NCBI GenBank assembly: GCA_032358165.1
Contig: JAALGY010000011.1
Coordinates: forward strand, 992,001 to 1,056,000
Direction: 5' to 3'
Origin: Diplosphaera chodatii
Taxonomy: Eukaryota > Chlorophyta > Trebouxiophyceae > Prasiolales > Stichococcaceae
DNA: 64,000 nucleotides
The notes under the pieces were generated by a model that was not told where the DNA came from, did no database searches, and saw nothing but the letters and a program-made list of their open reading frames with translations. A program made the position numbers and the translations under genes. How positions within the stretch are numbered: position 1 is the first letter of the stretch; every line of letters begins with the position of its first letter. Of the stretch, positions 14,222 to 24,900 are shown piece by piece.

Positions 14222-14415
14222 CCGTAGTGACAGCCAGCAGCCGAGCAGCATTGTTTGTAGCTAAGGCCATGGCACGAGCAGTCGCAGAGCAGTGCAGAGT
14301 CGCATTGATTTGTTGGTTAACCTGAGAACAAGCCCAAAGCTAGCCAGAACAGGTTTCTAGAATAGCAAACGACCCTGAATGTGGCATGTCAGCTGGGTCG
14401 TCTGCAAATGGAACA
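14222..14415. other. Convergent intergenic gap between POLA1 and TRM11
   Basis: A short stretch between two stop codons that face each other; it should hold both 3' UTRs. I see no gene or repeat in it. Confidence 0.5.
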
Positions 14416-16927
14416 TCACACATGCTTGCCCCTGTGTCTTCTGTTGCCCCGGTCTGATGCGCGGCCGTTTGCAGCAGTGCCACTTTCTGAAGCCGTTTCC
14501 TCTGCTGGCCGCTGCTCATACACCGCATCTGCAACAGCCATGTCGTTCACAGCCGCCATACAGGCTGCACCGTCTGTCTGTGCATGTGCAGCGGCTGCCT
14601 CGGGGTCATAGGCACGGACCTTCTCCATTGTGATCAGCCGCCGGCTGCAGCAACAATGTGCACATCAAAGCCACGACATGAACAGCCCGAGTTAATATTG
14701 ACGAGTGGGAAACAGTTGGGTTGCATGCAATACTGAGCAGGCAAACAGGTGCATAAGGGCAGACGGACAGATCTGTACTTGATTATGTACCTGTAGCGAT
14801 CAGTCAGGATTTGCTCGCAGTTGTGCAGCACCCGCAGCGCCGGGTGGCTGGGCACCACCGCCTCGTTGTACTTCTCCGGCACCACCTACACAATGAGGAG
14901 CCACCCTGCCTCAGTGTGCGACCCGGGGTCTCCCCTGCCATACGCCCGATGACCCACTGCAAACCCAAAGTTCGAGTGCAAGTTCTGAAATGACCAAAAT
15001 CGAACTGCAGCCAGCAGCCGGGCGCCCACCGGCAGGAAGTAGACCAGGCGGCCGCCGGTGCGCAGCAGCCGCGCCGCCGACTCCAGCAGGTCCGCCAGGC
15101 ACTCGCCCAGGGTGTAGGGGTCGGTGTGCGGGAAGTGGTCCCGCCCGGCCGGCCGCGCCTTGTACGCCATGTGCACGCTCTTCCGCGCCCCCGCACGCAC
15201 CCCGTACGGCGGGTCCGTCACCACCGCGTCAAACACCTCCTCCAGGCCCGGCCTGCACGGGGCGACACCAACATGCTGATGCAATCTGGCAGGCAGCATG
15301 GCATACGTGTCGACTCCCACAAGCTGCTCACATGAAGATCGGCTCACTGGTGGGCATGATGCAGCAGTGGCTGGAAGATCATCATGGCCCCATGCCATCG
15401 CGCCGCTGCTGCCTGTGATGTCAGGAGCAGGCGGTGGGGTTGCAGTGAGGCTTGCGGGTGTAGCGCTGCAGGGCAGCCTACCTGAAGGGGAGCGTGTGTG
15501 CGTCGGCCCGCAGCAGCCCCACCGGCGAGCGCAGCCCGTAGTCCCGGAAGTTGGTCCACAGGTCCACCTGAGACAAGTAGCCGCACAACTCATTGACACC
15601 AGTGCTCTGGGGATGGTGCCATTGCACCAACTGGCATTCATAAGGACGGCTGGAAGCGGCACCTGCTGCCCGGCCTTGTCGGTCTTGCCCAGCCGGATGA
15701 CGCGCATGTCGATGTCGGTGCCCAGGGTGACGGCGCCGTGGTGCGCCGCCGCCAGCAGCACGCCACCTGTGCCCACGAACGGGTCGCTCACCAGCGCGCC
15801 CCGCCGCACCTGCAGCCGGCCTGATTCCAAATCAACCAGACAACATCAGCAAGCGAAGCAGATGGACACTGGTGTCGCCGCCTGACTCGGGGCTCTGACG
15901 CTTATAAGGTGAGCAAACATCCTCACGCCTTGGATCATTGATGATCTGATCACAACACAGTCGTTTCACGTGGTCAACAACCACTCACCAGCGCGTGGTT
16001 GCACATGAGGAAGGCCATCTCGGCGTCCATGGAGGTGGGCCCCAGGTAGCGGCGATCCGGCAGCAGGTAGCGCTGCAGGAAGTCCCGCTGCTGCGCGGCC
16101 ACCTGCCGCCCGAAGAACCAGTGCTCCGGCAGCTCGATCATGCCCCGCGTGCGCTTCGTGTCCACCTGCCGGCAGCATGATGAAAATGTTTGTTGTCCAG
16201 CTGTGAGAGCTGGTCAAGCACCCCCGACCATTGTAGCGGCGATGGCGTGAGATGCTGACATACACGCAGCCAGCCAGCCTGCCTACGTAGAGCTTCGTGA
16301 AGACCCTATTGATGCAGGTGATGAGAGGCTTACTGCTACATGGCATATGTTGCCAAGTGCGCAGCGGTACCTGGATGAGGCGGAACCTGTTGTCGGGGTC
16401 CCTGAGCTGCACCGGGCCCTGGAACGGCACGAAGCTGAGCCGGTTGAGCGTCGCCACCGGGTCGGCGATGCCGCAGCCGAAGCCGTCCACGCGGATGCAC
16501 CAGGACGCATCGGGCGCCAGGTGCGCCGGGTCGCGGCCCGGCAGCCCACCCAGGATCGACGCCTCCATCTCCTCCCAGCTGCTGCCCTCGCCCCACACCT
16601 CATACAGGCTCTGCATTGTATAAAGTCCCAGCATCCTTTCGTGCTGCAAAACAAATACTCTTGTCCTCATCGCTTGGGATGCTGTTCATGCGTATGGCCG
16701 CAGCCGTTCGTGAAGCAAGTGCCCACCTTCAGCAGCATGGAGCGCTGCATGACGCGGCGCGCGGCGTCGTCGTCGGGCAGCCACACCCGCCAGAAGGGCG
16801 ACAGCTGGTTGCCGCCCGGTGGCTCCTGCCACCGCAGCGGGCCATAGCCCAGCAGCGCCGCCGCCGACTCGAGATCCGATCGCCTAAAGTCAAGATGTCT
16901 GTGCATAAAGTGGCACAGGTACCACAT
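14416..16927 (-). CDS. TRM11: tRNA (guanine-10-N2)-methyltransferase catalytic subunit TRM11
   Basis: TRM11, activated by the small partner TRM112, makes m2G at position 10 of tRNAs. The start MWYLCHFMHRHLDFRR at 16927 matches the conserved N-terminus of the family. Following exons give SDLESAAALLGYG and SPFWRVWLPDDDAARRVMQRSMLL, then the THUMP-like region (DPVATLNRLSFVPFQGPVQL) and LPEHWFFGRQVA with RYLGPTSMDAEMAFLMCN. The S-adenosylmethionine-binding motif is DPFVGTGGVLLAAAHHGA, with the acidic GTDIDMRVIR strand after it. The catalytic DPPYG motif lies near 15200 (VVTDPPYGVRAG), followed by LLRTGGRLVYFLPVG. The last exon starts at about 14650 (RRLITMEKV), and the TGA at 14416-14418 ends the protein in HRGKHV. 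All key motifs are present, so I expect it to be active. There are about 9-10 exons. It converges on POLA1 and probably has its promoter in the 375 bp upstream. Confidence 0.88.
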
Positions 16928-17302
16928 GGTGCCGCTGCTCACAGACCATCAGGTGGCCATTGTAACGAGCGGGCGCTGAGCTGGCAGCGGCGCGGCGCTG
17001 CTCCGCACGAGATAGATCCAAGCGTCCCCCACGGCGCAACAACAGCCGCGGCCGCGTGGTGGCGAGTGGTGCGTATGATTCTGGGTGATCACAAGTGTTT
17101 GGAGCAGACGCACAAGTGAGCGTCTGCTCACGAGCGTTGTGACCCTTGGGCTGCAGAGGTCTGCTGCAGGGTGGGGTGATGCGTTGCCTGGTAATATGGC
17201 TGCCGATGTAATTGCAATTGCCTTGTGCAGCATGGTCGCCAAGTGTGCTGCACACTCGAACTGAGCGCCAGAGAGTGACCACCAGAGGACGCAGCAACGA
17301 TT
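16928..17302. other. Intergenic region upstream of TRM11
   Basis: This 375-bp stretch lies between the TRM11 start codon and the stop of the RING-finger gene, both on the minus strand. It should hold the TRM11 promoter and the RING gene 3' UTR. No convincing coding segment or repeat was seen. Confidence 0.4.
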
Positions 17303-18040
17303 TTAGACTGCATCATCTGCACCGGAGCTGGTCGTGATATCGCCATGCATAGCTGCTGGTTGCGAAAGCTTGACGATCACAATCACATCGCCAAACTGGC
17401 TGCTGCGCCTCTTGAACTCGCCGTCTGTCTCTGCAGAGCCCGCACTGCTGGGGCGCCGGCTGCGGCTGTGCTCGCGATCAGGCTGCGCAGCTGCTGCGGT
17501 GGCCAGCGCAGAAGCTGGCCGCTGCCCTGCACCGCCGCTGTTGGTGGAAGCCCCGGCAGCACATGCGGTGTTGCCGCCCTCTGCTGCCAGCGGCATAGCT
17601 TCCGCAACCAGCGGCAGCCTGCACAGCGGGCAGCATGCCCCCAGACGCCTGCAGCATCCATTGAGTGGCTGGATGGTGGATGTTGTGCTGCTGCATCTCG
17701 ACGCTTCCACTCCACACCTGCTTCTGCACATGCGAGGCAGTGGCATGACGTGCCGGCGGGGCACAGGACGCAGCAGCGCACTTCACCTGCTGTGCGCCAG
17801 GCTGAACAGGCACTCCCGGCACGTGCCATGGCCGCAGACGAAGCGCAGCCAGCGGCCGCTGTCGGCCACAGCGTCCAGGCACACCGGGCACTCGCCCGGC
17901 TGCCAGGCTGCTCTTTCTGCCGCATTCAGCGGTGCAGCCCGGAGCCGCAGCGCCGTCGGAACACATTCTGCTTTGCATACACCACAGGTGTACTCCCCCA
18001 TGTGAAAGCGTATCCAAACCGACTTTGACTCGCAATCTGC
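17303..18040 (-). CDS. C-terminal exons of a RING-finger (probable E3 ubiquitin ligase) protein
   Basis: Two exons are clear. The first (from about 18027, acceptor TGCAG) reads SVWIRFHMGEYTCGVCKAEC and then the RING start CPVCLDAV, RFVCGHGTC and RECLFSLAHS. It ends at AGCAG followed by GTGAAG near 17793. The second begins near 17646 and supplies the last metal pair, RLGACCPLCRLPL; joining the two restores a full C3HC4-type RING with correct spacing. A serine/alanine-rich tail follows, with a basic patch (RSRRPS) and DVIVIVKLS, to a stop at 17303. RING proteins of this type recruit a ubiquitin-charged E2; the substrate is unknown. The first in-frame ATG is at 18001, but the open, protein-like sequence upstream of it suggests more 5' exons, perhaps those at 18245-19490. 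An extra CGVCKAEC pair precedes the RING. Confidence 0.7.
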
Positions 18041-18244
18041 ACTCCAGTGTCAACAGATGCAGCCGTCACATGCTCACTTTTGAGCTGCTGTCCTGACTGT
18101 GCTGCCGGTACATTCTCATCCGAGGAGGCGGCTGCCGACATCGCTCGAAGCCTGCAGGGTGACATCCAAGGCCCTATGAAGCTGATGCGGCAATTTGACA
18201 GCATCATTCCGTGGAGCTGGTTGACCTTGGAGGCATTCCGTTCA

Positions 18245-19490
18245 CGAAATCAAAAGTGTGATCAGATGTACCTGACGGTGCCAACGACGCAGCAAAGCAG
18301 CAGAGCTGCTGCAGCGACTACCGCAAAAGCTGTCACCACAGGCAGCGACAGGCCGCTTCTCTGGCAGCACTTGCCGCCATGTGGGCAGCAGGTGCATTCC
18401 TGTACTGAAGATACGTGTTCGGACCTGGTGTTGCCAATCATGCAATGCCATGGCAAGCTAAAAGCGCAGACAGCAGGCGTGTTCGAAGGTGCAGGCGTGC
18501 TCGAAGGTGTGCTTGCTGGACGCGCCTGTGGGTGCTGCTTGACAGCAGAGCTGCCGTCTGTCCACTCTGACAGCACCCAGCCCGACGTGCAGCAGCAGTC
18601 CAGGTTGACTGCATGCAGATGCTGGCCTCAGCTGTTGCCGCATGGGTATCCGACCGTAAATGTGTCACCGGCATGGTGCCAGCGATTGCGCAACTAACAC
18701 GACAACGGACATGGAACAAGCTCTCCACCTGTCGAATGCTTCTTGTGCGACAGGCTTGGCGCGACAGCGCCCACTGTGCTGTGAATAGGCTGCTGTGGCA
18801 TGTCGCCGCTGTGATGATGCGCAAGGATGCGCGCCTGCTGCACAGGCCATGCTTTACGCCACGATCGCTCCGGCACCACAGCCTGTGATCAACATCGGCC
18901 GGATAGAGTCTGTCTTTATCGATGTCCGTGCGACGGTTGCACTTGCAAGTGTGGCCCACGATCCGCATCGGCAGACAGTGTGCAGATGGCGGATGCTGCT
19001 CAGACCTGCATGAGCAAGCTGTTGGGGCTGCACTGGCGCGGCCATCGCTCGAAGGTGATGCTCCAGCTGTGCTGCAGACGCTGCGTTGTCAGGCTGCTGC
19101 CGCCACCCGCGGCAGCAGCATCACCACTTAGCGGACCCTCCCAGTGCGCCCCAAGCCTGCCGGGAGCACAGTTCAAGCAGTATCAGCTGAAATCACTGAT
19201 TATTCCCAGAAGCAGGCCAACGAGGCAAACGTTGACGCTGTCGACACGGCAACCCACCCGAAGCGATTGCTGATGCAGCTCCCAGGCGGGCCGTTGCTGA
19301 GCCACAGTTCGCTTCCAGCTGAGCTCTCTGTTTGAAACCTGCCGCCTATCAACGCCTTGTTGCTGTCTTGCTGCATCGTATGCAGCAAGTTCGGCCGTGG
19401 CGGTGTTGCCATTGTTCTCGAGATCGACGCCGTCGAGCACGCCAGCACGCCCACGAGCGCCAGAAGCGGCACAACGTCCGAACGCTTCAT
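18245..19490 (-). CDS. Putative secreted/membrane protein exons (signal peptide, Cys-rich, TM); possibly 5' part of the RING gene
   Basis: An ATG at 19490 opens MKRSDVVPLLALVGVLACS, a good signal peptide or signal anchor. A splice from CTTCGG (before GTGGGT, near 19255) to an acceptor after CCCGGCAG (near 19166) keeps the frame and gives NRFGLGAHWEGPLSGD, then HSWSITFERWPRQCSPNS. Further down, an exon from about 18605 reads DCCCTSGWVLSEW and ECTCCPHGGKCCQ, then a hydrophobic helix VVTAFAVVAAAALLLCCVV ending near 18270. This suggests a type I membrane protein with a cysteine-rich outer part. I could not find one reading frame joining this helix to the RING exons, and the middle (about 18620-19010) is unresolved, so two separate genes remain possible. 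I recognise no named family. Confidence 0.4.
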
Positions 19491-19997
19491 GATAAAGCGT
19501 CAAGTGGGCCTAGGTGCGCCGCCAAGATGCTTCCGACACCGACCTGACCGTCATATCTTCAGGTCGTTGCTGCACAATGTTACCTCTAACGAATGACACG
19601 GAAGCCGACGGGACATCATGCCAAAGTCTGAGATACTGGGTGCTTCATTGGTTCTGCAACAATATGGCCAGTTTGTATTGCGTTGCTTGTGCCTGTGTGG
19701 CCAGGTGCCAGCGTCAGCAGCACGTGGTTTGGTCTACCCAATGACAGCTTGTTTGGCAGTCCAAAGCCCTAAGGGTGACAACTTGATATTCAATAGCGCA
19801 GCAGCTAAATCAGGTCAAGACTTGGGGTTGATGATCTTATAATCGTTCCGGCCAAAAACAGCGCGCCGCGAGGCGCCGCACCACATGTGGTGCATTCCAC
19901 ACACGTCACCGGCCCCATTCGACTAAATCGACCACGCTGAACCGCGTGGCGCGTCGCGCTAGCGTCTCAGCGGGCTAGAAACGCTCAAACGCTTTGT

Positions 19998-20016
19998 TTA
20001 GGGGTTAGGGTTTAGG
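19998..20016 (+). repeat. Short degenerate telomere-like tract
   Basis: TTTAGGGGTTAGGGTTTAGG-like sequence resembles about two and a half units of the plant/green-algal telomere repeat TTTAGGG with one altered unit. It is too short to mean more than a possible old insertion or chance. Confidence 0.3.
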
Positions 20017-21241
20017 TGTTATGTAACGATTGTTGCCCTATTCCCCTCGGAGTCTTGACCTTCAATAGGAGCCCCGATTCAATAGCCCCCGGCAGTCTGC
20101 AGGAGCTGTTGTCAGAGTATGGTATTTACAGCGTATCTGCACGCTAGTGGAAGGCGCCTCATCTTGGTCAAACTCTTACCTTCATGTAGCTGGGCATGGT
20201 AACATACAGCAGTGTGGTGATCAGGCAGCGCTGCAACTGTTGGTGAGAGCTGAAGGACAGCGGAAGACATACTTAAACGGCCTGCAACGTTTGCCGTGTG
20301 GCGTGTGGTCGACCGCCTGACAGAAAGTTGGACCGCAGGCCAGCAAGCAACACGTCGCATCGCTGTGCCAGAGAATGGGGTGCTCGATCCAGACACCATG
20401 CAGTGATGCCCCCACACGCCGCCAGGGCCAGGGGCCGCAGAGACCGACCAGCAGTAGCACTAATCTGAGGACGTAGCATCAGCGGATGCAGCAGGCGCAG
20501 CTGTGCAGCACAAGACTATGCACTTGCTTTTGTGCTGTGTGCACCCAGCAATCTAGCAGGTGCTGTTTCACCCACTGTATGCGAAGCATTGTCAGCGCTG
20601 AGATCACAAGCAAAGTCTGTACTGCCTTGCAACCAGCACTGGAAGACTTGGTGAACGCCCATGCAAGCAGGTGGCAGGCGCTTTGCATTGCCAGCGTGTG
20701 CCGCGGCCATTGCAAAATTGGCTTCCTCAGACTCCCAACGCCGATCTAGGGCCAGTCAGGCCCCGAAAAGCACTGTTAAGGTGTGTGTGACCTGGATTGA
20801 TGTCCAGCTGAAGTGCTGCCTACCATGCTCGCATCCGGCCATGCTACAACGTTTGTGGCCCGAGCATCTGTCGCCAACGCAGCGTCACTAAGCAGAGGGA
20901 CATGCCCTTGCAGGCTGCACACTATAGCGCGAGTATCTGCCGCAGAAGCAGCGTTGCCAGCGTACGGAGCGCCGCTGCAAGCTGCAGTGTAGACGCCTGC
21001 AGGAAGGTGCTTTACCAGCAGCCTATGCTGTGTTCCAAACCGCTTGCTGCAGTTCAATCAGATGGTATGTTTGTACCGCTTAGCGTTTGGTTGTCAATCG
21101 ACTGATGAAGTGTTGGGCCGCAAGACAGTAAGCAGCAATCCAGCAGGGCAACATAACTTCAAATCTAAACGTAACACGAGGCTGCACTGAGATGAAGCAA
21201 AAAGATGACAGTTTGATCTGAGAGTCCCATGAATGGGAGCG

Positions 21242-21245
21242 AAAA
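21242..21245 (-). terminator. Pol III T-run terminator for tRNA-Glu
   Basis: On the transcribed strand there is a TTTT run about 19 nt beyond the tRNA 3' end, the usual RNA polymerase III stop signal. Confidence 0.5.
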
Positions 21246-21263
21246 GTTAGAACTAGATTCTCA

Positions 21264-21386
21264 TTCCGCTGGCGGGACTTGAACCCGCGTCTTTCGGGAT
21301 CTCCTATCTTTCTGGTCGACGGGATCGCGCCCGCCGACCGACTCGGTTGAAAGCCGAACATCCTAACCAGGCTAGACGACAGCGGA
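21264..21386 (-). tRNA. tRNA-Glu (UUC) with a 49-nt canonical intron
   Basis: The acceptor stem TCCGCTG (21380-21386) pairs perfectly with CAGCGGA (21265-21271), with discriminator A at 21264. The D arm reads GTCTAGCCTGGTTAGGAT. The anticodon stem TTCGG and loop CTTTCA give anticodon TTC at 21349-21351. The 3' half resumes with C38 and CCGAA, which pairs perfectly with TTCGG, then AGAC and the T arm GCGGG-TTCAAGT-CCCGC. The sequence between A37 and C38 (21299-21347, 49 nt) is therefore an intron at the canonical nuclear position, and the mature tRNA is 74 nt before CCA addition. The B-box (GGTTCAAGTCC) is intact. A neighbouring CCGAG could also pair with the 5' stem strand, as intron-exon alternative pairing; the downstream CCGAA gives the standard fold. 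Confidence 0.9.
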
Positions 21387-21998
21387 TACCCGGCGAAGGG
21401 CGACAGGTGTTTGGATCACCCGTTTTGCGATGGCCAATTGGCGATATCCACACATTCCTGTCACAGACATGCCATTTCGAAAATATTCCGCGGATAGGTT
21501 CAAACGCCACTTGATGGTATGATTCATGTGCTGTGCACAGCCAAACTGTGCTGAAAGCTTCCCCATGTTCACACACTTTATGATTTATGAAGGATGCAGT
21601 GCACAAGAATGTGGATTAAGGCTAACCGATTAGCACGCCACAGGACCATGGTTGGCGTGCCTGTAGATGACCAACAACAACTACATCTAGTACGTGAAAT
21701 GAACTGCTGCCAACCTTCGCTACAAAGCACCCCTGGACGACATGCGTAGATGCCGTGAAGCAGTGAATGCGACCGCCGTCAGGTAATTAGCACAGACGAG
21801 CGCAGTCCGCCGATGCTGCGCCGGCGGCTTACGTCATTTGCAGGGTTTCGGCCCATCAACAGCCAGCCCCTGGTTGCAACCAATGCACCTGCTCCCAACA
21901 CCCGCACAAGCGCGCAGCGTCCACCAGTGGCATCCTAGTCACGCAGTGTCCGTAGTGTAGCATCGCGGCGCCGTTGTGGGCGTGCAGTGTGTCGTTGC
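21387..21998. promoter_or_regulatory. Intergenic region upstream of the USP36-like gene
   Basis: About 610 bp lie between the 5' end of the tRNA-Glu gene (minus) and the ATG of the plus-strand deubiquitinase. The deubiquitinase promoter should be here. I see no gene, repeat or clear core-promoter motif. Confidence 0.35.
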
Positions 21999-24900
21999 AT
22001 GAGCACCCAACACGACCCGACGGCCGCACTGCACACGACTGCGCCTTTCAAGCTGCGCCGCATCGCGTTCGTGCCGGCTCGAGAGTCTGATGCCGTGCCA
22101 GTGCCGCGGGGCCTGGACCTGGTGGTTCTCAACGAGCAGCCTCAGCCCTTGAACGTGAGCAGTGCTTCCCCCTTTTCAGCCAACATGGGACCCCTGCCAT
22201 CGGTTGGTGCGCCCCGCGCCGCGTCTGTTGTGAAGAAAGAAGTACAAGGGGGCCAAGCAGTGGTTGCATTGCTGCTGTGGGCGCCAGTCCTCCTGTGACA
22301 GCTGCTGACAAGGGTGTGTCCAGACAGATGTGGGCTTCCTGAGGCAGCATTGTGGGGGTGCACCCGGTGCAGAACGCGTTCTGTGCAGCTGATTGGAAGC
22401 TGACACAAGTGATTGTGGAGTCACTGGGTTGCTTGTGAAGTGCATGTGGAGTGCAGCATGTCGAGCGCATCAGCGCCTGGTGTTGCCCCAAGCCGCAGCC
22501 GTGGTGTTTACAATCGTGTCAGGCAAGCTCACATCTCAGCTGGTGAGTCAGCCTCCTGAAGCACTTTGTGGATGCTGACTCATGGGGCACATTGCATGTG
22601 CATGTGCAGGCCGCAACGGAGGCGGCAGCAGGTAGCATGCGTGCCGGCAGCGCACCCGGCGGCACCCAATCAGCAGCAGCGCCCCGTAAGAGCCGGCATG
22701 CGCCCGAGGAGCTGGCGTTGCAGTGGCGCACCGTGCAGAGGATGGTGAGGCCACTTGTGTGAGACTGTGTTCATTGGCAGCCTGGTACAGTTCACCGAGG
22801 TACCGTTCAGCAGTCTGGCTGGAGACGCACAAACATTCAGCAACACCCCGTACTGCAGGGCGCCGGCCTGCAGAACCTGGGCAACACCTGCTTCATGAAC
22901 GCGGTGCTGCAGTGCCTCACGCACACCCCGCCGCTGGCCGAGGCGCTGCTGGCCGGCAGCGGCCGCACCAGCAGCCAGTTCCGCCGCAGGTGCTGCTCCA
23001 TTGCAAGTCCTCTGGTACCAAGACGGTGTGGCACACGCAAGTGTGCGTAGACCCTGCTGCGCTGAGCATGCTGCAATGATCCTCGTGAAGCAGGCAGCAT
23101 GGTCCGCATTCTAAAACATCTGCATGCACCTCGATGTTCACAGCATTGAGGCGGCGCCCCGCAGCAGCGGCGGGGTGGACCCGCTGGCGCTGACGGCGGC
23201 GCACATAGAGCGGTCGCTGCGGCACCGCACCGGCGTGCTGTCGCCGCTGGCGCATGTGAAGACGCTGCGCTCTGTCAGCAAGAGGTGGGTCTGGCCCGCA
23301 GGCCAAAACCCTAGTGTCAGTCACCCTCGATGCGGCTGCACATCTGCGAGTGGCTACACATGGGATTTTGCTGCGGATGGGCTGCTGGTGACGGGACTTC
23401 TGTGTGCTGTGCCCCGGCCGCCAGTGTTATGAAGTGCTGTACACACCGTCCGACGGCTGTAGTGCACCCTGTGCAGCTTCCGCACCGGGCGGCAGGAAGA
23501 CGCGCACGAGTACCTGATCGCGCTGCTGGACGCGATGCACACGATGGCGCTGGGCGGCCCCGGGGTGAAAGTCAAGCCCGAGGAGGCAGCCGCCAAGTCG
23601 CTCATCTACCGCATCTTCGCCGGCAAGATGCGCAGCACGGTACATGGCTGCCGACACATTGATACTGCAAGTGCTCTGGCCCTAGGTTCTGTCAAGGCAT
23701 GGCCATGCGATTGTTTTACAAGTTATCGTACCCAGCAGCACGTAGCCTTTATTCCTCCATCATGTACCGACAGACGCTGCAAGCCTGCTGTCAACATGTT
23801 GCAGGTGAAGTGCACGGAGTGCGGGTTCGAGAGCTGCCGCAGCGACCCCTTCCTGGACGTCAGCCTGGAGATCAACCGCGCCAGCAGCGTCGCCCGCGCG
23901 CTGCAGGTGTGTCCAGGGTTTACGCTTCACACACAGCCCAGTCCAGATCCGCACCGCAACCAACACTGCCAGCTCCATGCAGCCGTCAGCTGTCGGCTGT
24001 GCAACAGCCGTGCGCTTCGAGCCAGCAGGGTTTCTGAATGAAGCAGCGCATGCCACTGCAGCGGTTCACGGCGGCGGAGTACCTGGAGGGGGACAACAAG
24101 TACAAGTGCCCCAAGCAGCGCAAGGCCGTGCGCGCCGCCAAGCGCATGTCCATCGAGGTGTGCCGGCGCTGGGCTTCGCCTCACTGTGTCATGCCGCTCC
24201 GTGCAGAGCTTTGGATGCTGACACCCTTACCAACGTGCCTCCTGGCATCAACTGCAATGTGAGCTATGCGCTTCCCGCTGCAGCATGTTGAGCCCATCAT
24301 TCTCTTTGTACGACTGTGCTGCAGGAGGCGCCGGCGGTGCTGGTGCTGCAGCTGAAGCGCTTCGAGTTCTCAGCCCGCAGCCGCACCAAGCTGGGCAAGG
24401 TCCGCTGCCCCTGGCCGCGTTTCAATGTAATATTGTCGATCTGCTGTGCTAATTACTATGTAGCATCAACGAAGACCTGCTTGCTCCTGAGTAGCTGTTG
24501 ACCGGTGCCGCTGCTGCCATGCAGAGCACAGCCATATATGCCCTGTCGTCAAGCGCTTCATGTTCAACCCTGCAGCGTGTGGACTTCGACACGCGGCTGG
24601 ACCTGCGGCCGTACATGGCGGACCGGCGGGGCGCGGCCAAGCCCTACAGCCTCTTCGGGGTGCTGGTGCACCACGGCCACTCCCTGCACGCGGGGCACTA
24701 CGTCGCCTTCGTGCGCGGCCCCAACGGGCTGTGGCACCAGATGGACGACGCAACCGTCAGCCAGGTGTGTAGTTCTCATCGCAAATGGGCCATTCATAAC
24801 TTGTGCATGCAGTCAAAGAGGTTTTCAAATGCATGCTACCGTGCTGTGGTAAGAATAGGACAGTAGCACACATACAGGACACCACGATTGCATGCCCTGT

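Larger units (their letters stand above)
19491..21263. other. 1.77-kb gene-poor interval
   Basis: No open frame here has protein-like composition, plausible splice sites or a recognisable domain. It contains a 16-bp perfect palindrome at 19878-19893 (GCACCACATGTGGTGC) and a short telomere-like tract at 19998-20016. Both could be chance. The right part lies downstream of the minus-strand tRNA gene. Confidence 0.45.

Noticed and set aside
18922..19131. CADGGCC-type cysteine cluster on the plus strand as a granulin-like domain
   Set aside because: Too few cysteines, no flanking exons, and the minus strand gives a better protein-like reading of the same region.
19998..20016. Telomere-like tract as evidence of a chromosome end or fusion
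   Set aside because: Only about 19 bp and degenerate; genes continue on both sides.
20486..20749. Cys-rich plus-strand open frame in the gene-poor interval
   Set aside because: No splice context, no homology I recognise, and an equally long open frame on the other strand; likely chance.
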